Of a stretch of DNA of 64,000 nucleotides, positions 29,921 through 39,263 are shown piece by piece. The position numbers and the translations under genes are program-made. Source of the DNA: Mycoplana dimorpha. Lineage in GTDB: Bacteria > Pseudomonadota > Alphaproteobacteria > Rhizobiales > Rhizobiaceae. Every line of letters begins with the position of its first letter. Position 1 is the first letter of the stretch. The stretch covers positions 1 to 64,000 of the forward strand of contig NZ_PZZZ01000009.1 in the NCBI RefSeq assembly GCF_003046475.1, given 5' to 3'. The notes beneath the pieces were generated by a model, which saw only the letters and a list, made by a program, of their open reading frames with translations, made no database searches and was not told the DNA's origin.

Positions 29921-30547
29921 ATGATACTCCGGTTTGCAGTTGCAGCGGCCGCCCTCGCCTGTTCGATCGCCGGGGCCAATGCTCAGGACACGTCGATGAG
30001 TTTCTTCGTCACGAGCGTCAATCCGGGCAAGGGAGGCGATCTCGGCGGCCTGGCAGGGGCCGACGCCTATTGCAACAAGCTCGCGACCGCCGCGGGCGGC
30101 ACGGGCAAGACCTGGAGGGCCTACCTTTCCACCGACACCGAGAACGCCAGGGACCGGATCGGCAAGGGCCCGTGGTACAACGTGAAGGGCGAGAAGATCG
30201 CCGACGACGTCGCCTCCCTGCACAGTGACGCCAACAACCTGACCAAACAGACGGCGCTCAACGAAAGGGGCGAGGTCATCAACGGTCGCGGCGACACGCC
30301 GAACCGCCACGACATGCTCACCGGCTCGAAGCCCGACGGCACCGCGGCGCCCGAAACCTGCGGCAACTGGACAATGGGCGGAGCGGAAGGCGCCGCGATC
30401 GTCGGCCATAGCGACCGAACCGGGCTGGACGATTCGGCCGCGGCGAAGTCCTGGAACTCCTCGCATGCGACGCGCGGCGGATGCTCACTGCAGGCGCTTG
30501 CAAGCACCGGTGGGGACGGCCTGTTCTACTGCTTCGCCGCCAACTGA
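29921..30547 (+). CDS. Exported lectin-fold-like protein
   Basis: A 208-aa secreted protein. Signal peptide about residues 1-22 (MILRFAVAAAALACSIAGAN, then AQ). The mature part has VTSVNPGKGGDLGGLAGADAYC, KTWRAYLSTD and a paired-Cys C-terminus (GGCSLQ, FYCFAAN), matching the C-type-lectin-like/endostatin-like fold found in bacterial periplasmic proteins. Ligand unknown. GAGGAG before ATG. 15 bp from the ABM gene, so probably an operon. Confidence 0.75.
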   Translation: MILRFAVAAAALACSIAGANAQDTSMSFFVTSVNPGKGGDLGGLAGADAYCNKLATAAGGTGKTWRAYLSTDTENARDRIGKGPWYNVKGEKIADDVASLHSDANNLTKQTALNERGEVINGRGDTPNRHDMLTGSKPDGTAAPETCGNWTMGGAEGAAIVGHSDRTGLDDSAAAKSWNSSHATRGGCSLQALASTGGDGLFYCFAAN

Positions 30548-30562
30548 TAACGGGAGGTCGTG

Positions 30563-30865
30563 ATGACGAAACTTGCGCTGTATGTTCCCCTGGAAGCCAG
30601 ACCCGGCAAGGAGCAGGAAGTCGCCGATTTCCTGCGCTCTGCGCTGCCCCTGGTCGAAGCCGAAGCCGGGACGGTCGCGTGGTTCGCGATCCAGACGGGC
30701 CCTTCCTCCTTTGCGATCTTCGACGCCTTCGACGACGAAGCCTCCCGGGACGCGCATCTTTCCGGCAAGGTCGCCGCAGCGCTGATGGGCAAGGCCGACG
30801 AGCTCTTTGCCAGTCGGCCGCAGATCCGCAAGCTGGACGTGCTCGCGTCCAAGCTGCCGAGCTAG
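30563..30865 (+). CDS. Antibiotic biosynthesis monooxygenase (ABM) domain protein
   Basis: A 100-aa dimeric ferredoxin-like alpha+beta barrel protein. Pattern MTKLALYVPLEARPGKEQEV, WFAIQTGP, FAIFDAFDDEASRDAHLSGK is typical of ABM/quinol monooxygenase-like domains. May act as a cofactor-free monooxygenase or a small-molecule-binding protein; substrate unknown. GGGAGG precedes the ATG. Likely cotranscribed with the upstream exported protein. Confidence 0.8.
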   Translation: MTKLALYVPLEARPGKEQEVADFLRSALPLVEAEAGTVAWFAIQTGPSSFAIFDAFDDEASRDAHLSGKVAAALMGKADELFASRPQIRKLDVLASKLPS

Positions 30866-31147
30866 CTTCGCGGCGGCGGACAGATTGAAGGCCGTCACGT
30901 TCGCGCCGGTTGGCGACCGTTTCCAACCGGGGTGGAAAGTGCGCGCAACTGAAAAGACGATCCGCCTCAGGGGAGCGCGGCGACCACATGCGGCCGGCGG
31001 ACGGCCGGGCCACTTGGTCTTATCACTGGCGCGGGGGGTTCACCGAACGATTACCCCGATCTGCGATGGATAACCCTCAACACTTTCAAAAAAATATATA
31101 ATATCCCGCGCGGTTCGTCGGCAATCTGCTGTGACATGAGGGGGCCC

Positions 31148-32062
31148 ATGTCCTATCTCGACAATGTGCGCGTCTTCGTTCGGGTGGTCGAACTCGGAAC
31201 GCTCTCCGCCGCCGGCCGCGACCAGCGGGTGACGCCGGCCGTCGCCAGCAACCGCATCAAGGAACTGGAGCGGCATCTCGGCGTACGGCTGTTCAACCGC
31301 ACCACCCGCAAGCTCTCGCCGACCGAGCACGGTCACGTCTTCTACCAGGGCGCGGTCAAGATCATCGAGGCGGTCAACGAGGCCGAGAGCGCCATCGCCG
31401 ACCTGTCCGGCAATCCGAAGGGATCGCTCCGGATCACCGCGCCGCTCGGCCTCGGCCGGCGGCTGATCGCGCCGGGTATTCCGGAATTCCACGACCAGTA
31501 TCCGGCGATCGAGGTGCGGCTCCGGCTGACGGACCGCAATGTCGATCTCCTCAGCGAGGGTGTCGATATCGCCTTCAGGCTCGGTGTCCTAGAGGATTCG
31601 AACCTGCGCATGCGCGGCATTCTCAATTGCGAGCGGGTGCTCTGCGCGGCTCCTTCCTATCTGGAGAGACGCGGCATCCCCGCAACACCGGAGGCTCTGA
31701 TCGACGATCGGCACGACTGCCTGCTGCTGCGCTATCCCGGCTCGAAGGAATATTTTTGGATGCTGCAGACACCGCGGGGACTGCGAAAATTCGAAATCGC
31801 CGGACCCTTTGATTCCGACGACGGCGATGTCCTGACCGAATGGGCCCTCGAAGGCCGCGGCATCGTCAACAAGCCGCTGTTCGAGGTGAAGCAGTACATC
31901 AACGAGGGCAGGCTTGCGGTGATTTTGAAGGAGACGCCGCCGCCCGGCATCCAACTCGCCGCGATCTATCCGCACAAGCGCTTCCAGGACCCCAAGGTGC
32001 GACTGATGATCGATTTCATGGCGGAACGCTGCCAGCAGCTGATCGGCAAGATGCTGGACTAG
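31148..32062 (+). CDS. LysR-family transcriptional regulator
   Basis: A 304-aa LysR regulator of the CrgA/AaeR-like group. N-terminal winged HTH (about residues 3-60; GTLSAAGRDQRVTPAVASNRI) and an effector domain (about 88-295; GSLRITAPLGLGRRLIAP). ATG 31148 follows GAGGGGG. The AT-rich upstream stretch is its likely promoter. No divergent target gene exists, so its regulon is unknown. Confidence 0.87.
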   Translation: MSYLDNVRVFVRVVELGTLSAAGRDQRVTPAVASNRIKELERHLGVRLFNRTTRKLSPTEHGHVFYQGAVKIIEAVNEAESAIADLSGNPKGSLRITAPLGLGRRLIAPGIPEFHDQYPAIEVRLRLTDRNVDLLSEGVDIAFRLGVLEDSNLRMRGILNCERVLCAAPSYLERRGIPATPEALIDDRHDCLLLRYPGSKEYFWMLQTPRGLRKFEIAGPFDSDDGDVLTEWALEGRGIVNKPLFEVKQYINEGRLAVILKETPPPGIQLAAIYPHKRFQDPKVRLMIDFMAERCQQLIGKMLD

Positions 32063-32086
32063 CGGACCTTGCCGGCTGCCATGTTC

Positions 32087-32112
32087 TAGTATATTTTTCA
32101 CTTAATGTACTA
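32087..32112. promoter_or_regulatory. Inverted repeat in toxin-antitoxin promoter
   Basis: TAGTA (32087-32091) and TACTA (32108-32112) form an inverted repeat, 6 of 7 with the next two bases counted, ending 15 bp before the antitoxin ATG. Its place suits the autoregulatory operator of a Phd/VapB-type antitoxin. Confidence 0.45.
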
Positions 32113-32127
32113 TTTTCGGTGCCGCCG

Positions 32128-32382
32128 ATGAAGTTCTCATTCATGACCAGCGCTTCCTTCAACCAGAACCCGAGCAGGGCCAAGAAGGAAGCGAACGAGC
32201 GCCCGCTCGTCATCACCGAGCACGGTGAGGCGAGCTATGTTCTCGTTCGCTACAGCGACTTCGAGGCCAACTGGCGTAAATCGAAAAGCCTGCTTGATGC
32301 ACTGCGCGATCCGTCGCCGGATAGCGATGCCGAATTCGAGCCTGAGCGTCTCGATTTCGACAGGCGTGACGTCGAACTCTGA
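32128..32382 (+). CDS. Phd/YefM-type antitoxin
   Basis: An 84-aa protein like the Phd/YefM fold: N-terminal DNA-binding part (SFNQNPSRAKKEANERPLVI, TEHGEASYVLVRYSDFE) and an acidic C-terminal toxin-binding tail (PDSDAEFEPERLDF). The stop overlaps the toxin start (TGATG), as usual in such modules. The ribosome binding site is weak. An inverted repeat upstream suggests autoregulation. Confidence 0.8.
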   Translation: MKFSFMTSASFNQNPSRAKKEANERPLVITEHGEASYVLVRYSDFEANWRKSKSLLDALRDPSPDSDAEFEPERLDFDRRDVEL

Positions 32383-32795
32383 TGGCGTTTCTGCTCGACA
32401 CGAACGTCGTTTCCGCCGCACGTCGCCCGGAGCGGCAAACTCAGTCATTTCGAACGTTCATGAGCACGTTCGATCTCGACGATGCGCACCTCTCGAGCAT
32501 CACGATCATGGAAATTGAGTTCGGCATCCAACGCGAGCGCGGGCGCGATCCGCTATTCGCGGTGGACCTAGAGCGCTGGCTGAACGAGATTGTCCTGCCG
32601 AACTTTGAAGCCCGAATATTGCCTTTCGACCTGGTCGCCGCGTCGATCGCCGGCAAGTTGCCGATACCCAACAGGCGCCCGTCCGCCGATGGCATGATCG
32701 CCGCGACCGCCCTCGCCCACGGGCTTGCCATCGTGACCCGGAATACTGCCGATTTCGAGGCCTTCGGCCTCAGTTGCATCAACCCGTGGGGCTGA
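32382..32795 (+). CDS. PIN-domain ribonuclease toxin (VapC/FitB type)
   Basis: A 137-aa PIN-domain protein. Conserved acidic residues: Asp6 (FLLDTNVVS), Glu in MEIEFGIQ, and Asp in SADGMIAATALAHG, with TRNTADF in the fourth position. Probably a Mg-dependent RNase inhibiting translation until bound by the upstream antitoxin. Its last 17 bp overlap the convergent xdhC end. Confidence 0.87.
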   Translation: MAFLLDTNVVSAARRPERQTQSFRTFMSTFDLDDAHLSSITIMEIEFGIQRERGRDPLFAVDLERWLNEIVLPNFEARILPFDLVAASIAGKLPIPNRRPSADGMIAATALAHGLAIVTRNTADFEAFGLSCINPWG

Positions 32796-33645
32796 CGCTG
32801 GCGGTCTTGTCCCGCCCTGCTGGCACCTCCGCCGGGGCTCTCGGGGCCAGCACCGCCGTCAAAATTTCCGCAGCCGCAAGGGTGGCGATCACGGCGGGCC
32901 GCTTGTCCTTCACCACGCTCCCCCCGATCGGGCAGACGAGACGGGGCAACAACTCCGGGCGGCCGATTTCGCGCGACAGCCAGTTCTTGAAGGTCGCCCG
33001 CTTGGTCTTCGAACCGATCATGCCGACGTAAGCCGCGTCGTCGCGGCGCAGCGCCTCGGCGGCGATCAGGAAATCGAGGGCGTGATCGTGCGTCAGGATG
33101 ACGAACGCGCTGCCGGGCGGGGCGTCGCGGACGATCGCTTCCGGCACCGCGGTCAGGCATGTCTCGATGCCGGCAGCGCGGCAAGCCGCAAGCTCCGCCT
33201 CACGCGTATCGACCAGCACGGTGTGGACCGGCGCCAGCGACAGCGCCGTGGCCAGCGCGTCGCCGACATGGCCGGCGCCGAAAATGTAGGCATTCGGACG
33301 TGCCGCAGTTTCCACGTTGTCGCGGTCGACCAGCCGATCGGCCAGGCCCGGCGTCAGGGCCGTGAACGCAAGCCGGACGCGGCCGCCACAGCACTGGCCG
33401 ATCTCCGGCCCGAGCGGGATCGTCATCGGATCCGCCGGCTGCCCCTGCTGCAGGGCGAGGCGGGCATGGTCGATCGCCATGTATTCGAGTTGACCGCCGC
33501 CGATCGTGCCGAAGGTGCGGCGCGTCGACACCAGCATCCACGCATCGGTATCGCGCGGGGTGGAGCCATCCGCACCCGTGACCTCGACGAGCACGCATTC
33601 CGGCTCCTCGTGCAGGAAGTCCCGCAGGGTCGCGCGGGCGGCCAT
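32779..33645 (-). CDS. xdhC: Xanthine dehydrogenase accessory protein
   Basis: A 288-aa XdhC, the chaperone that binds molybdenum cofactor, helps its sulfuration and inserts it into XdhB. Visible: FGTIGGGQLEYMAI, GPEIGQCCGGRVRL (Cys pair implicated in cofactor binding), and the Rossmann-like IFGAGHVGDALATAL. Last gene of uraH-xdhA-xdhB-xdhC, 4 bp after xdhB. Confidence 0.93.
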   Translation of the reverse strand: MAARATLRDFLHEEPECVLVEVTGADGSTPRDTDAWMLVSTRRTFGTIGGGQLEYMAIDHARLALQQGQPADPMTIPLGPEIGQCCGGRVRLAFTALTPGLADRLVDRDNVETAARPNAYIFGAGHVGDALATALSLAPVHTVLVDTREAELAACRAAGIETCLTAVPEAIVRDAPPGSAFVILTHDHALDFLIAAEALRRDDAAYVGMIGSKTKRATFKNWLSREIGRPELLPRLVCPIGGSVVKDKRPAVIATLAAAEILTAVLAPRAPAEVPAGRDKTASVSPTG

Positions 33646-33649
33646 GGCC

Positions 33650-35986
33650 TCATTCCTTCCTTGCAGCGGCGCGCAGGCGCTCGATCGCCATCAGCACGCG
33701 CTCGGGCGTGGCCGGGGCATCGATGCGCGGGCAGATGCGATAATCCGCAACGCTCGCCGCCGCCATGGAGATCGCCTCCAGCACGGAAATGGCCAGCATC
33801 AGAGGCGGTTCGCCAACGGCCTTGGAGCGGCCGATCGTCTCCTCGCGGTTCACCGACCACTCGGCCAGCTTGACGTTGAAGATGCGGGGGCGATCGGAGG
33901 CGAGCGGGATCTTGTAGGTGGAGGGCGCATGGGTGCGAAGCCGCCCCTTGTCGTCCCACCACAACTCTTCCGTCGTCAGCCATCCCATGCCCTGCACGAA
34001 TCCGCCCTCGACCTGGCCGATGTCGATCGCCGGGTTCAGGGAGCGGCCGACGTCGTGCAGGATGTCGGTGCGGTCGACCTGGTATTCGCCTGTCAGCGTG
34101 TCGACGCTCACCTCGGAGCAGGAGGCACCATAGGCATAGTAGAAGAACGGCCGGCCGCGGCCTTCGGCACGATCCCAATGGATCTTCGGCGTCTTGTAGA
34201 AACCGGCGGCCGAAAGCTGAACGCGCGCGCCATAGGCCGCCTTGATGAAGGCGGAAAATGCCATGCGCTCGGCGCCGACGCGAACGACGTTCGGCTCGAA
34301 CACCACATCGCTCTCCGCAACACCGTAGCACTCCGCCGCGAACCTGATGAGCCGCGCCTTGATCTGCCGCGCCGCGTCGGCCGCCGCCATGCCGTTGAGG
34401 TCCGAGCCGGACGAGGCGGCGGTGGCGGAGGTATTGGGGACTTTGCTGGTGGAGGTGGCGGTGACACGGATACGGTCAAGGTCGACCTGGAACGCGTCGG
34501 CCACCACCTGCGCGACCTTCGTGTAGAGCCCCTGCCCCATCTCGGTGCCGCCGTGATTGAGTTGGATCGAGCCGTCCGCGTAGACATGCACCAGCGCGCC
34601 AGCCTGATTGTACTCGGTCTTGGTGAAGGAGATGCCGAATTTCACCGGCGTCAGCGTGATGCCGCGCTTGACGATGCGGCTGTCGCGGTTGAAGGCCAGC
34701 ACCGCCTTGCGGCGGGCGGCATAGTCGGCGGAGGTCTCCAGTTCCTCGACGATGCGGCCGATGATGTTGTCCTCGACCCTCTGGTGATACGGCGTCAGAT
34801 TGCGCCCCTCGTCGCCATAGAAGTTGGCCTTGCGGATCTCAAGCGGATCCTTGCCCAGCGCGTAGCCGATCTCCTCGATCATCCGCTCGCCGCCGACCAT
34901 GCCCTGCGGCCCGCCGAAGCCGCGGAAGGCGGTATTCGAGACGGTGTTGGTCTTCAATGGCTTCGAGCGTAGCCGCACATGCGGAAAGAAATAGCAGTTG
35001 TCGGCATGGAACAGCGCCCGGTCGGTGACCGGGCCGGACAGGTCTGCGGAGAAGCCGCAGCGGGCGGAATAGGTCGCATCGATCGCCTCGATGCGCCCCT
35101 CGTCGTCGAAGCCGATCCGATAGCCGACATGGAAATCGTGGCGCTTGCCGGTCGCCGTCATGTCGTCGTCGCGGTCGGGGCGAATTTTGACCGCGCGGCC
35201 GTATTTCTTCGCGGCAATGGCTGCAACCGCGGCGAACAGGTTGGCCTGCGTCTCCTTGCCGCCGAAGCCGCCGCCCATGCGGCGCACATTGACGGTCACG
35301 GCATGCGCGGCGACGCCCAGCACCTGCCCGACCATGTGCTGCGTCTCGCTCGGATGCTGGGTCGAGGAGTGGACGACGATCTCGTCGTCCTCGCCGGGGA
35401 TTGCGAGCGCGATCTGGCCTTCCAGGTAGAAGTGGTCCTGCCCGCCGATCCGCATCTCGCCTTCGATGACGTTCCGGGCCTTGGCGAAACCTGTCTCGAT
35501 GTCCCCCCGCTCCAGCTTCAGCGGATCGAACACCAGCGGGTAATCCGCCTCCGCCGCCTCGAGCACGTCGATGGCGTGCGGCAGGTCCCGGTATTCGACC
35601 TTCACCCGTGCCGCAGCGCGCCGCGCCGCCTCGCGCGTGCCGGCGACGACGGCGAAAATCGGCTGCCCGTGGAACTCGACCTTGCCGGCGGCGAAGACCG
35701 GATCGTCGTGCCGGTGCACCGGGCTGATGTCGTTCTCGCCGGGAATGTCCTCAGCCGTGAGGATTCCGACGACGCCGGGGCTTGAGGAAGCCTCGGAAAA
35801 GTCGATCGAGACGATCTCCGCATGCGCCCGCTGCGACAGGCCGAGATAGGCGTGCAGCGTGCCGGCGGGCTCGGGCATGTCGTCGATGTATTCGGCGCTG
35901 CCGGTCACGTGCTTGTGGCCGGATTCGTGGCGCTCCTTTTCGTGTACGCCGCCGCGGATTCGGTCGATGGGTTGCATCACATTCAT
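33650..35986 (-). CDS. xdhB: Xanthine dehydrogenase molybdopterin-binding subunit
   Basis: A 778-aa large subunit that hydroxylates hypoxanthine and xanthine to urate at the Mo centre. Active-site landmarks: QDHFYLEGQ (substrate Glu), GGFGGKET, NTAFRGFGGPQG (substrate Arg), EMGQGLYTKVAQ (Mo-proximal Gln region) and KAVGEPPLMLA (catalytic base Glu). Length matches bacterial XdhB. 11 bp separate it from xdhA. Confidence 0.95.
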   Translation of the reverse strand: MNVMQPIDRIRGGVHEKERHESGHKHVTGSAEYIDDMPEPAGTLHAYLGLSQRAHAEIVSIDFSEASSSPGVVGILTAEDIPGENDISPVHRHDDPVFAAGKVEFHGQPIFAVVAGTREAARRAAARVKVEYRDLPHAIDVLEAAEADYPLVFDPLKLERGDIETGFAKARNVIEGEMRIGGQDHFYLEGQIALAIPGEDDEIVVHSSTQHPSETQHMVGQVLGVAAHAVTVNVRRMGGGFGGKETQANLFAAVAAIAAKKYGRAVKIRPDRDDDMTATGKRHDFHVGYRIGFDDEGRIEAIDATYSARCGFSADLSGPVTDRALFHADNCYFFPHVRLRSKPLKTNTVSNTAFRGFGGPQGMVGGERMIEEIGYALGKDPLEIRKANFYGDEGRNLTPYHQRVEDNIIGRIVEELETSADYAARRKAVLAFNRDSRIVKRGITLTPVKFGISFTKTEYNQAGALVHVYADGSIQLNHGGTEMGQGLYTKVAQVVADAFQVDLDRIRVTATSTSKVPNTSATAASSGSDLNGMAAADAARQIKARLIRFAAECYGVAESDVVFEPNVVRVGAERMAFSAFIKAAYGARVQLSAAGFYKTPKIHWDRAEGRGRPFFYYAYGASCSEVSVDTLTGEYQVDRTDILHDVGRSLNPAIDIGQVEGGFVQGMGWLTTEELWWDDKGRLRTHAPSTYKIPLASDRPRIFNVKLAEWSVNREETIGRSKAVGEPPLMLAISVLEAISMAAASVADYRICPRIDAPATPERVLMAIERLRAAARKE

Positions 35987-35997
35987 GACCTGTCTCC

Positions 35998-37479
35998 TCA
36001 GACCGCCATTCCGACCTTGCGGTCAAGTCGCACCGTTTCCGTGCCCGTCGTCTCCAGGTGGAAGCGGCGCAAGAGGTTCTGCGCCACCAGCAGGCGATAG
36101 GCCGCCGAGGCGCGCCAGTCGGTCAGCGGCGTATAGTCTGTCGCCATCGCAGCGGCCGCGGCCTCGATGGAAACCTCGTCCCAAGCCCTGCCCTTCAGTG
36201 CCGCCTCGGCATGAGTTGCCCGCTTCGGGGTGCCCGCCATGCCGCCATAGGCGATAACAACGTCGGCGACGCGGCCGCCAACATCGAGGTCGATCCGGAA
36301 CGCCCCGCAGACGGCGGAGATGTCCTCGTCCAGCCGCTTGGTGATCTTGTACACGGCGAACCGCGCGTTGGCGGCGAGGAAGGGGATGCGGACACTCTCG
36401 ACGAATTCGCCGGGTTGCCGGTCCTGCTTGCCGTAATCGATGAAGAAATTTTCGAGCGGCAGAGAACGGCGGTTGCCGCCCTTGCGCAGCGTCACCGACG
36501 CGCCGAGCGCGATCAGCGGCGGCGGGGTGTCGCCGATCGGCGAGCCGTTGGCGATGTTGCCGCCGACCGTACCCATGTTGCGCACCTGCTCGCCGCCAAT
36601 GCGATTCCATAGCTCGGCAAGCTGCGGAAAGTGTTCGACGATGGCCGGATAAGCCTCGGTGTAGCTGACACCGGCGCCGAGGGTGACGCCCGCCGCGTCG
36701 ACCGAGATGCGGCGCAGTTCGTCGAGATGGCCCAGATGGATGACCGGCGCGATGTCGCGCATGAACTTGGTCACCCACAGACCGACATCGGTGGCGCCGG
36801 CGACGAGACGCGCATCCGGCTCGGCCTCGTAGACGGCTGCAAGGTCGTCGACCGAGGCGGGCAGCACAGACCGCTCCCCGCCTTCGCCGACGACGACCCT
36901 CTTGCCGTCCTTCAGAGCCTGCAGCTTGCGTCCGATCGCCTCCCGCTCCGCGACCAGCGGATCCTTGCCGACCTCGCCGATCGTCGAAACGACTTCCGCG
37001 GCGCGGATGATCGGGGCATAGCCGGTGCAGCGACAGAGATTGCCCTGCAGCGCCCTCTCGATCGCCTCGACGGTCGGCCGCGGATTTTCCATCCACAGTC
37101 CATAGAGCGACATGACGAAGCCCGGAGTGCAGAAGCCGCATTGCGAGGCGTGGGTGTCGACCATCGCCTGCTGGACCGGATGCAGCGGCCCGCCGGGTGC
37201 TGCGAGCGCTTCCACCGTCACCACATGGCAGCCGTCGAGGGAGCCGACGAAGCGGATGCAGGCGTTTACGGTTTCGTATTTCAGCTGCCCGTCGGCCAGG
37301 TGTCCGACCAGCACCGTGCAGGCGCCGCAGTCGCCTTCGGCGCAGCCTTCCTTCGTGCCGCGCAGCCTGCGGTCGAGGCGGAGGAAATCGAGCAGGGTCT
37401 GGACCGGGGAGACGTCCGACAGTTCGACGAATTCATGGTTCAGCAGGAAGCGGATCGTATTGCGGATTTCGGCTGCCAT
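35998..37479 (-). CDS. xdhA: Xanthine dehydrogenase FeS/FAD subunit
   Basis: A 493-aa small subunit carrying both [2Fe-2S] clusters and FAD. Plant-type ferredoxin domain: GCAEGDCGACTVLVG; second cluster: QCGFCTPGFVMSLYG and GNLCRCTGYAPII; then FAD domain (VAGATDVGLWVTK, GTVGGNIANGSPIGD). Electrons pass from XdhB to NAD+ through these. uraH stops 2 bp before its start. Confidence 0.95.
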   Translation of the reverse strand: MAAEIRNTIRFLLNHEFVELSDVSPVQTLLDFLRLDRRLRGTKEGCAEGDCGACTVLVGHLADGQLKYETVNACIRFVGSLDGCHVVTVEALAAPGGPLHPVQQAMVDTHASQCGFCTPGFVMSLYGLWMENPRPTVEAIERALQGNLCRCTGYAPIIRAAEVVSTIGEVGKDPLVAEREAIGRKLQALKDGKRVVVGEGGERSVLPASVDDLAAVYEAEPDARLVAGATDVGLWVTKFMRDIAPVIHLGHLDELRRISVDAAGVTLGAGVSYTEAYPAIVEHFPQLAELWNRIGGEQVRNMGTVGGNIANGSPIGDTPPPLIALGASVTLRKGGNRRSLPLENFFIDYGKQDRQPGEFVESVRIPFLAANARFAVYKITKRLDEDISAVCGAFRIDLDVGGRVADVVIAYGGMAGTPKRATHAEAALKGRAWDEVSIEAAAAAMATDYTPLTDWRASAAYRLLVAQNLLRRFHLETTGTETVRLDRKVGMAV

Positions 37480-37481
37480 GC

Positions 37482-37847
37482 TCAGCTCCCGCGGTAGGTG
37501 GAGTAGCCGAAGGGCGAAAGCAGCAGCGGCACGTGGTAGTGGGCGGACGCGTCGGCGATGCCGAAGCGGATCGGGACGACGTCGAGGAACGGCACGCCAT
37601 CCGTCTTGCGGCCGAGATAGTCGCCGGCATGGAAGCGCAGTTCGTAGGTGCCGGCCTTCATCGCTTCGCCCGCAAGCAACGGCGCGTCGCAGCGGCCGTC
37701 TTCATTGGTCCGGGTCGAGCCGATCTGCTCGGCACGATCGCCGTCTATCCGGAAAAGATCGATACGAAGCCCGTCGGCCGGCTTGCCAAGCGCGGTATCC
37801 AGCACATGCGTCGTCAGACGACCGTCGCCTCTTGCCCCAGACTGCAT
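37482..37847 (-). CDS. uraH: 5-hydroxyisourate hydrolase
   Basis: A 121-aa transthyretin-like enzyme that hydrolyses 5-hydroxyisourate, the first product of urate oxidation. Catalytic and hallmark motifs: [14 protein letters not shown], a mid Arg, [20 protein letters not shown] (C-terminal tetrapeptide YRGS). AGGAG precedes the ATG. Heads the operon with xdhABC, so substrate entry and urate breakdown are coexpressed. The missing uraD and urate oxidase may lie outside the window. Confidence 0.95.
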   Translation of the reverse strand: MQSGARGDGRLTTHVLDTALGKPADGLRIDLFRIDGDRAEQIGSTRTNEDGRCDAPLLAGEAMKAGTYELRFHAGDYLGRKTDGVPFLDVVPIRFGIADASAHYHVPLLLSPFGYSTYRGS

Positions 37848-37883
37848 ATGAACGATCTCCTCCAGATCCTATGCGTGTATCCT

Positions 37884-37901
37884 TCAGTATCTTAAAACTG
37901 A
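37884..37901. promoter_or_regulatory. Inverted repeat TCAGT-N8-ACTGA between purine genes
   Basis: A 5-bp perfect inverted repeat 37 bp upstream of uraH, in the 277-bp gap divergent to the ureidoglycine aminohydrolase. A candidate site for a purine-responsive regulator; no such regulator is in the window. Confidence 0.35.
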
Positions 37902-38124
37902 TTACCCTTGTGTACCACGCCGATCCTTCGAGACTTTCAAAATTTTCAGGGGAATGGCGTCTCCCCCGCTATTTTCTGGACGGGCGGTGTGCATCCTAGC
38001 GGACAGCCCAGTTCGAATGGGGACGCTCGGGCGCGCCAATCATCCGGCATCGTTGCACTGCTGTTTTTTGCGGCGACATGCGCTATCGATCGGCGAACTA
38101 GGGAATCATGGCGGAGGAACCAGC

Positions 38125-38949
38125 GTGGCCGAACGAACTTATTTTGCACCCCGGGGCGGCGCGCCGGCGCAGACGGAACTGCTGACCGGCCGGGCCGTGT
38201 TCACCGAGGCCTATGCCGTCATCCCGAAGGGCGTGATGATGGACATCGTCACGAGCTACCTGCCGTTCTGGAGCGAAACCCGTCTGTGGGTGCTCTCGCG
38301 GCCACTGTCCGGCTTCGCCGAGACCTTCTCCCAGTACATCATGGAGGTCGGCCCCGGCGGCGGCAGCGACCGGCCGGAACTGGACCCGGGTGCCGAAGGC
38401 GCGCTCTTCGTCATGGAGGGCGAGGTGACCGTCGAACTTGGTGGACAACTGCATGTGCTGCGCCCCGGAGGCTTTGCCTTCCTGCCGCCTTCGAGCGGCT
38501 GGCGCCTGCGCAACCATGGCGCGGAAGCCGCCCGCTTCCACTGGATCCGCAAGGCCTATGAGAAGGTCGACGGCATCGACGTTCCGGAGCCGATCTTCAC
38601 CAACGAGCAGGATATCGTGCCGGCGCCGATGGCCCACACCGACGGCAAATGGGCAACGACGCGTTTCGTCGATCCGGCCGACCTGCGCCATGACATGCAC
38701 GTGACGATCGTCACTTTCGAGCCCGGTGCCATCATCCCCTTTGCCGAGACCCATGTCATGGAGCACGGGCTCTACGTGCTGGAAGGCAAGGCCGTCTACC
38801 GGCTGAACCAGGATTGGGTCGAGGTCGAGGCCGGCGATTTCATGTGGCTGCGCGCCTTCTGCCCGCAGGCCTGCTATGCCGGCGGGCCCGGCAAGTTCCG
38901 CTACCTGCTCTACAAGGACGTCAATCGCCACATGAAGCTGTCGCGCTGA
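38125..38949 (+). CDS. allE: (S)-ureidoglycine aminohydrolase (double-cupin)
   Basis: A 274-aa double-cupin Mn enzyme releasing ammonia from (S)-ureidoglycine in allantoate degradation (UglY/AllE, about 261 aa in E. coli). N-terminal cupin: EGALFVMEGEVTVEL; C-terminal cupin: PFAETHVMEHGLYVLEGKAV with metal ligands, then WLRAFCPQACYAGG. GTG 38125 has GGAGGAACC 7 bp upstream. Divergent from uraH-xdhABC, which supports the purine role. Confidence 0.88.
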   Translation: MAERTYFAPRGGAPAQTELLTGRAVFTEAYAVIPKGVMMDIVTSYLPFWSETRLWVLSRPLSGFAETFSQYIMEVGPGGGSDRPELDPGAEGALFVMEGEVTVELGGQLHVLRPGGFAFLPPSSGWRLRNHGAEAARFHWIRKAYEKVDGIDVPEPIFTNEQDIVPAPMAHTDGKWATTRFVDPADLRHDMHVTIVTFEPGAIIPFAETHVMEHGLYVLEGKAVYRLNQDWVEVEAGDFMWLRAFCPQACYAGGPGKFRYLLYKDVNRHMKLSR

Positions 38950-39263
38950 CGTTCCGCCCGCTCTCCTGCTTCAGCGAGGGTATACGCGACCGAACCGGGA
39001 TCGCAGAGCAAGCCCTGCAACCAACACTTGAAGACGACGCCGCCTGTGCGGCGCGTCTGCGCGTGTCGCTGTCAATTCGCCTTGCGGGCGTGTCAAAAAA
39101 TCAGCTGCGTGGCCAGGGGCACGATGCATAGGCAATTGCAACGGCCGCCCCTGACGGATAACAATAATTTTATGACATTCTGCGCGCAACCGGCATCGGT
39201 CTGCGCTAGACATGTAATCCCAACGTGACAATGAGGTTCCGATTCGAAGCGATATGTTAGCTG
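38950..39263. other. 314-bp region upstream of the mrp operon
   Basis: No gene seen. A GC hairpin (CGCCGC 39038-39043, GCGGCG 39048-39053) may serve as terminator for the upstream gene, without a T run. The AT-rich stretch near 39160-39180 probably contains the mrp promoter, but I could not fix its boxes. Confidence 0.35.
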
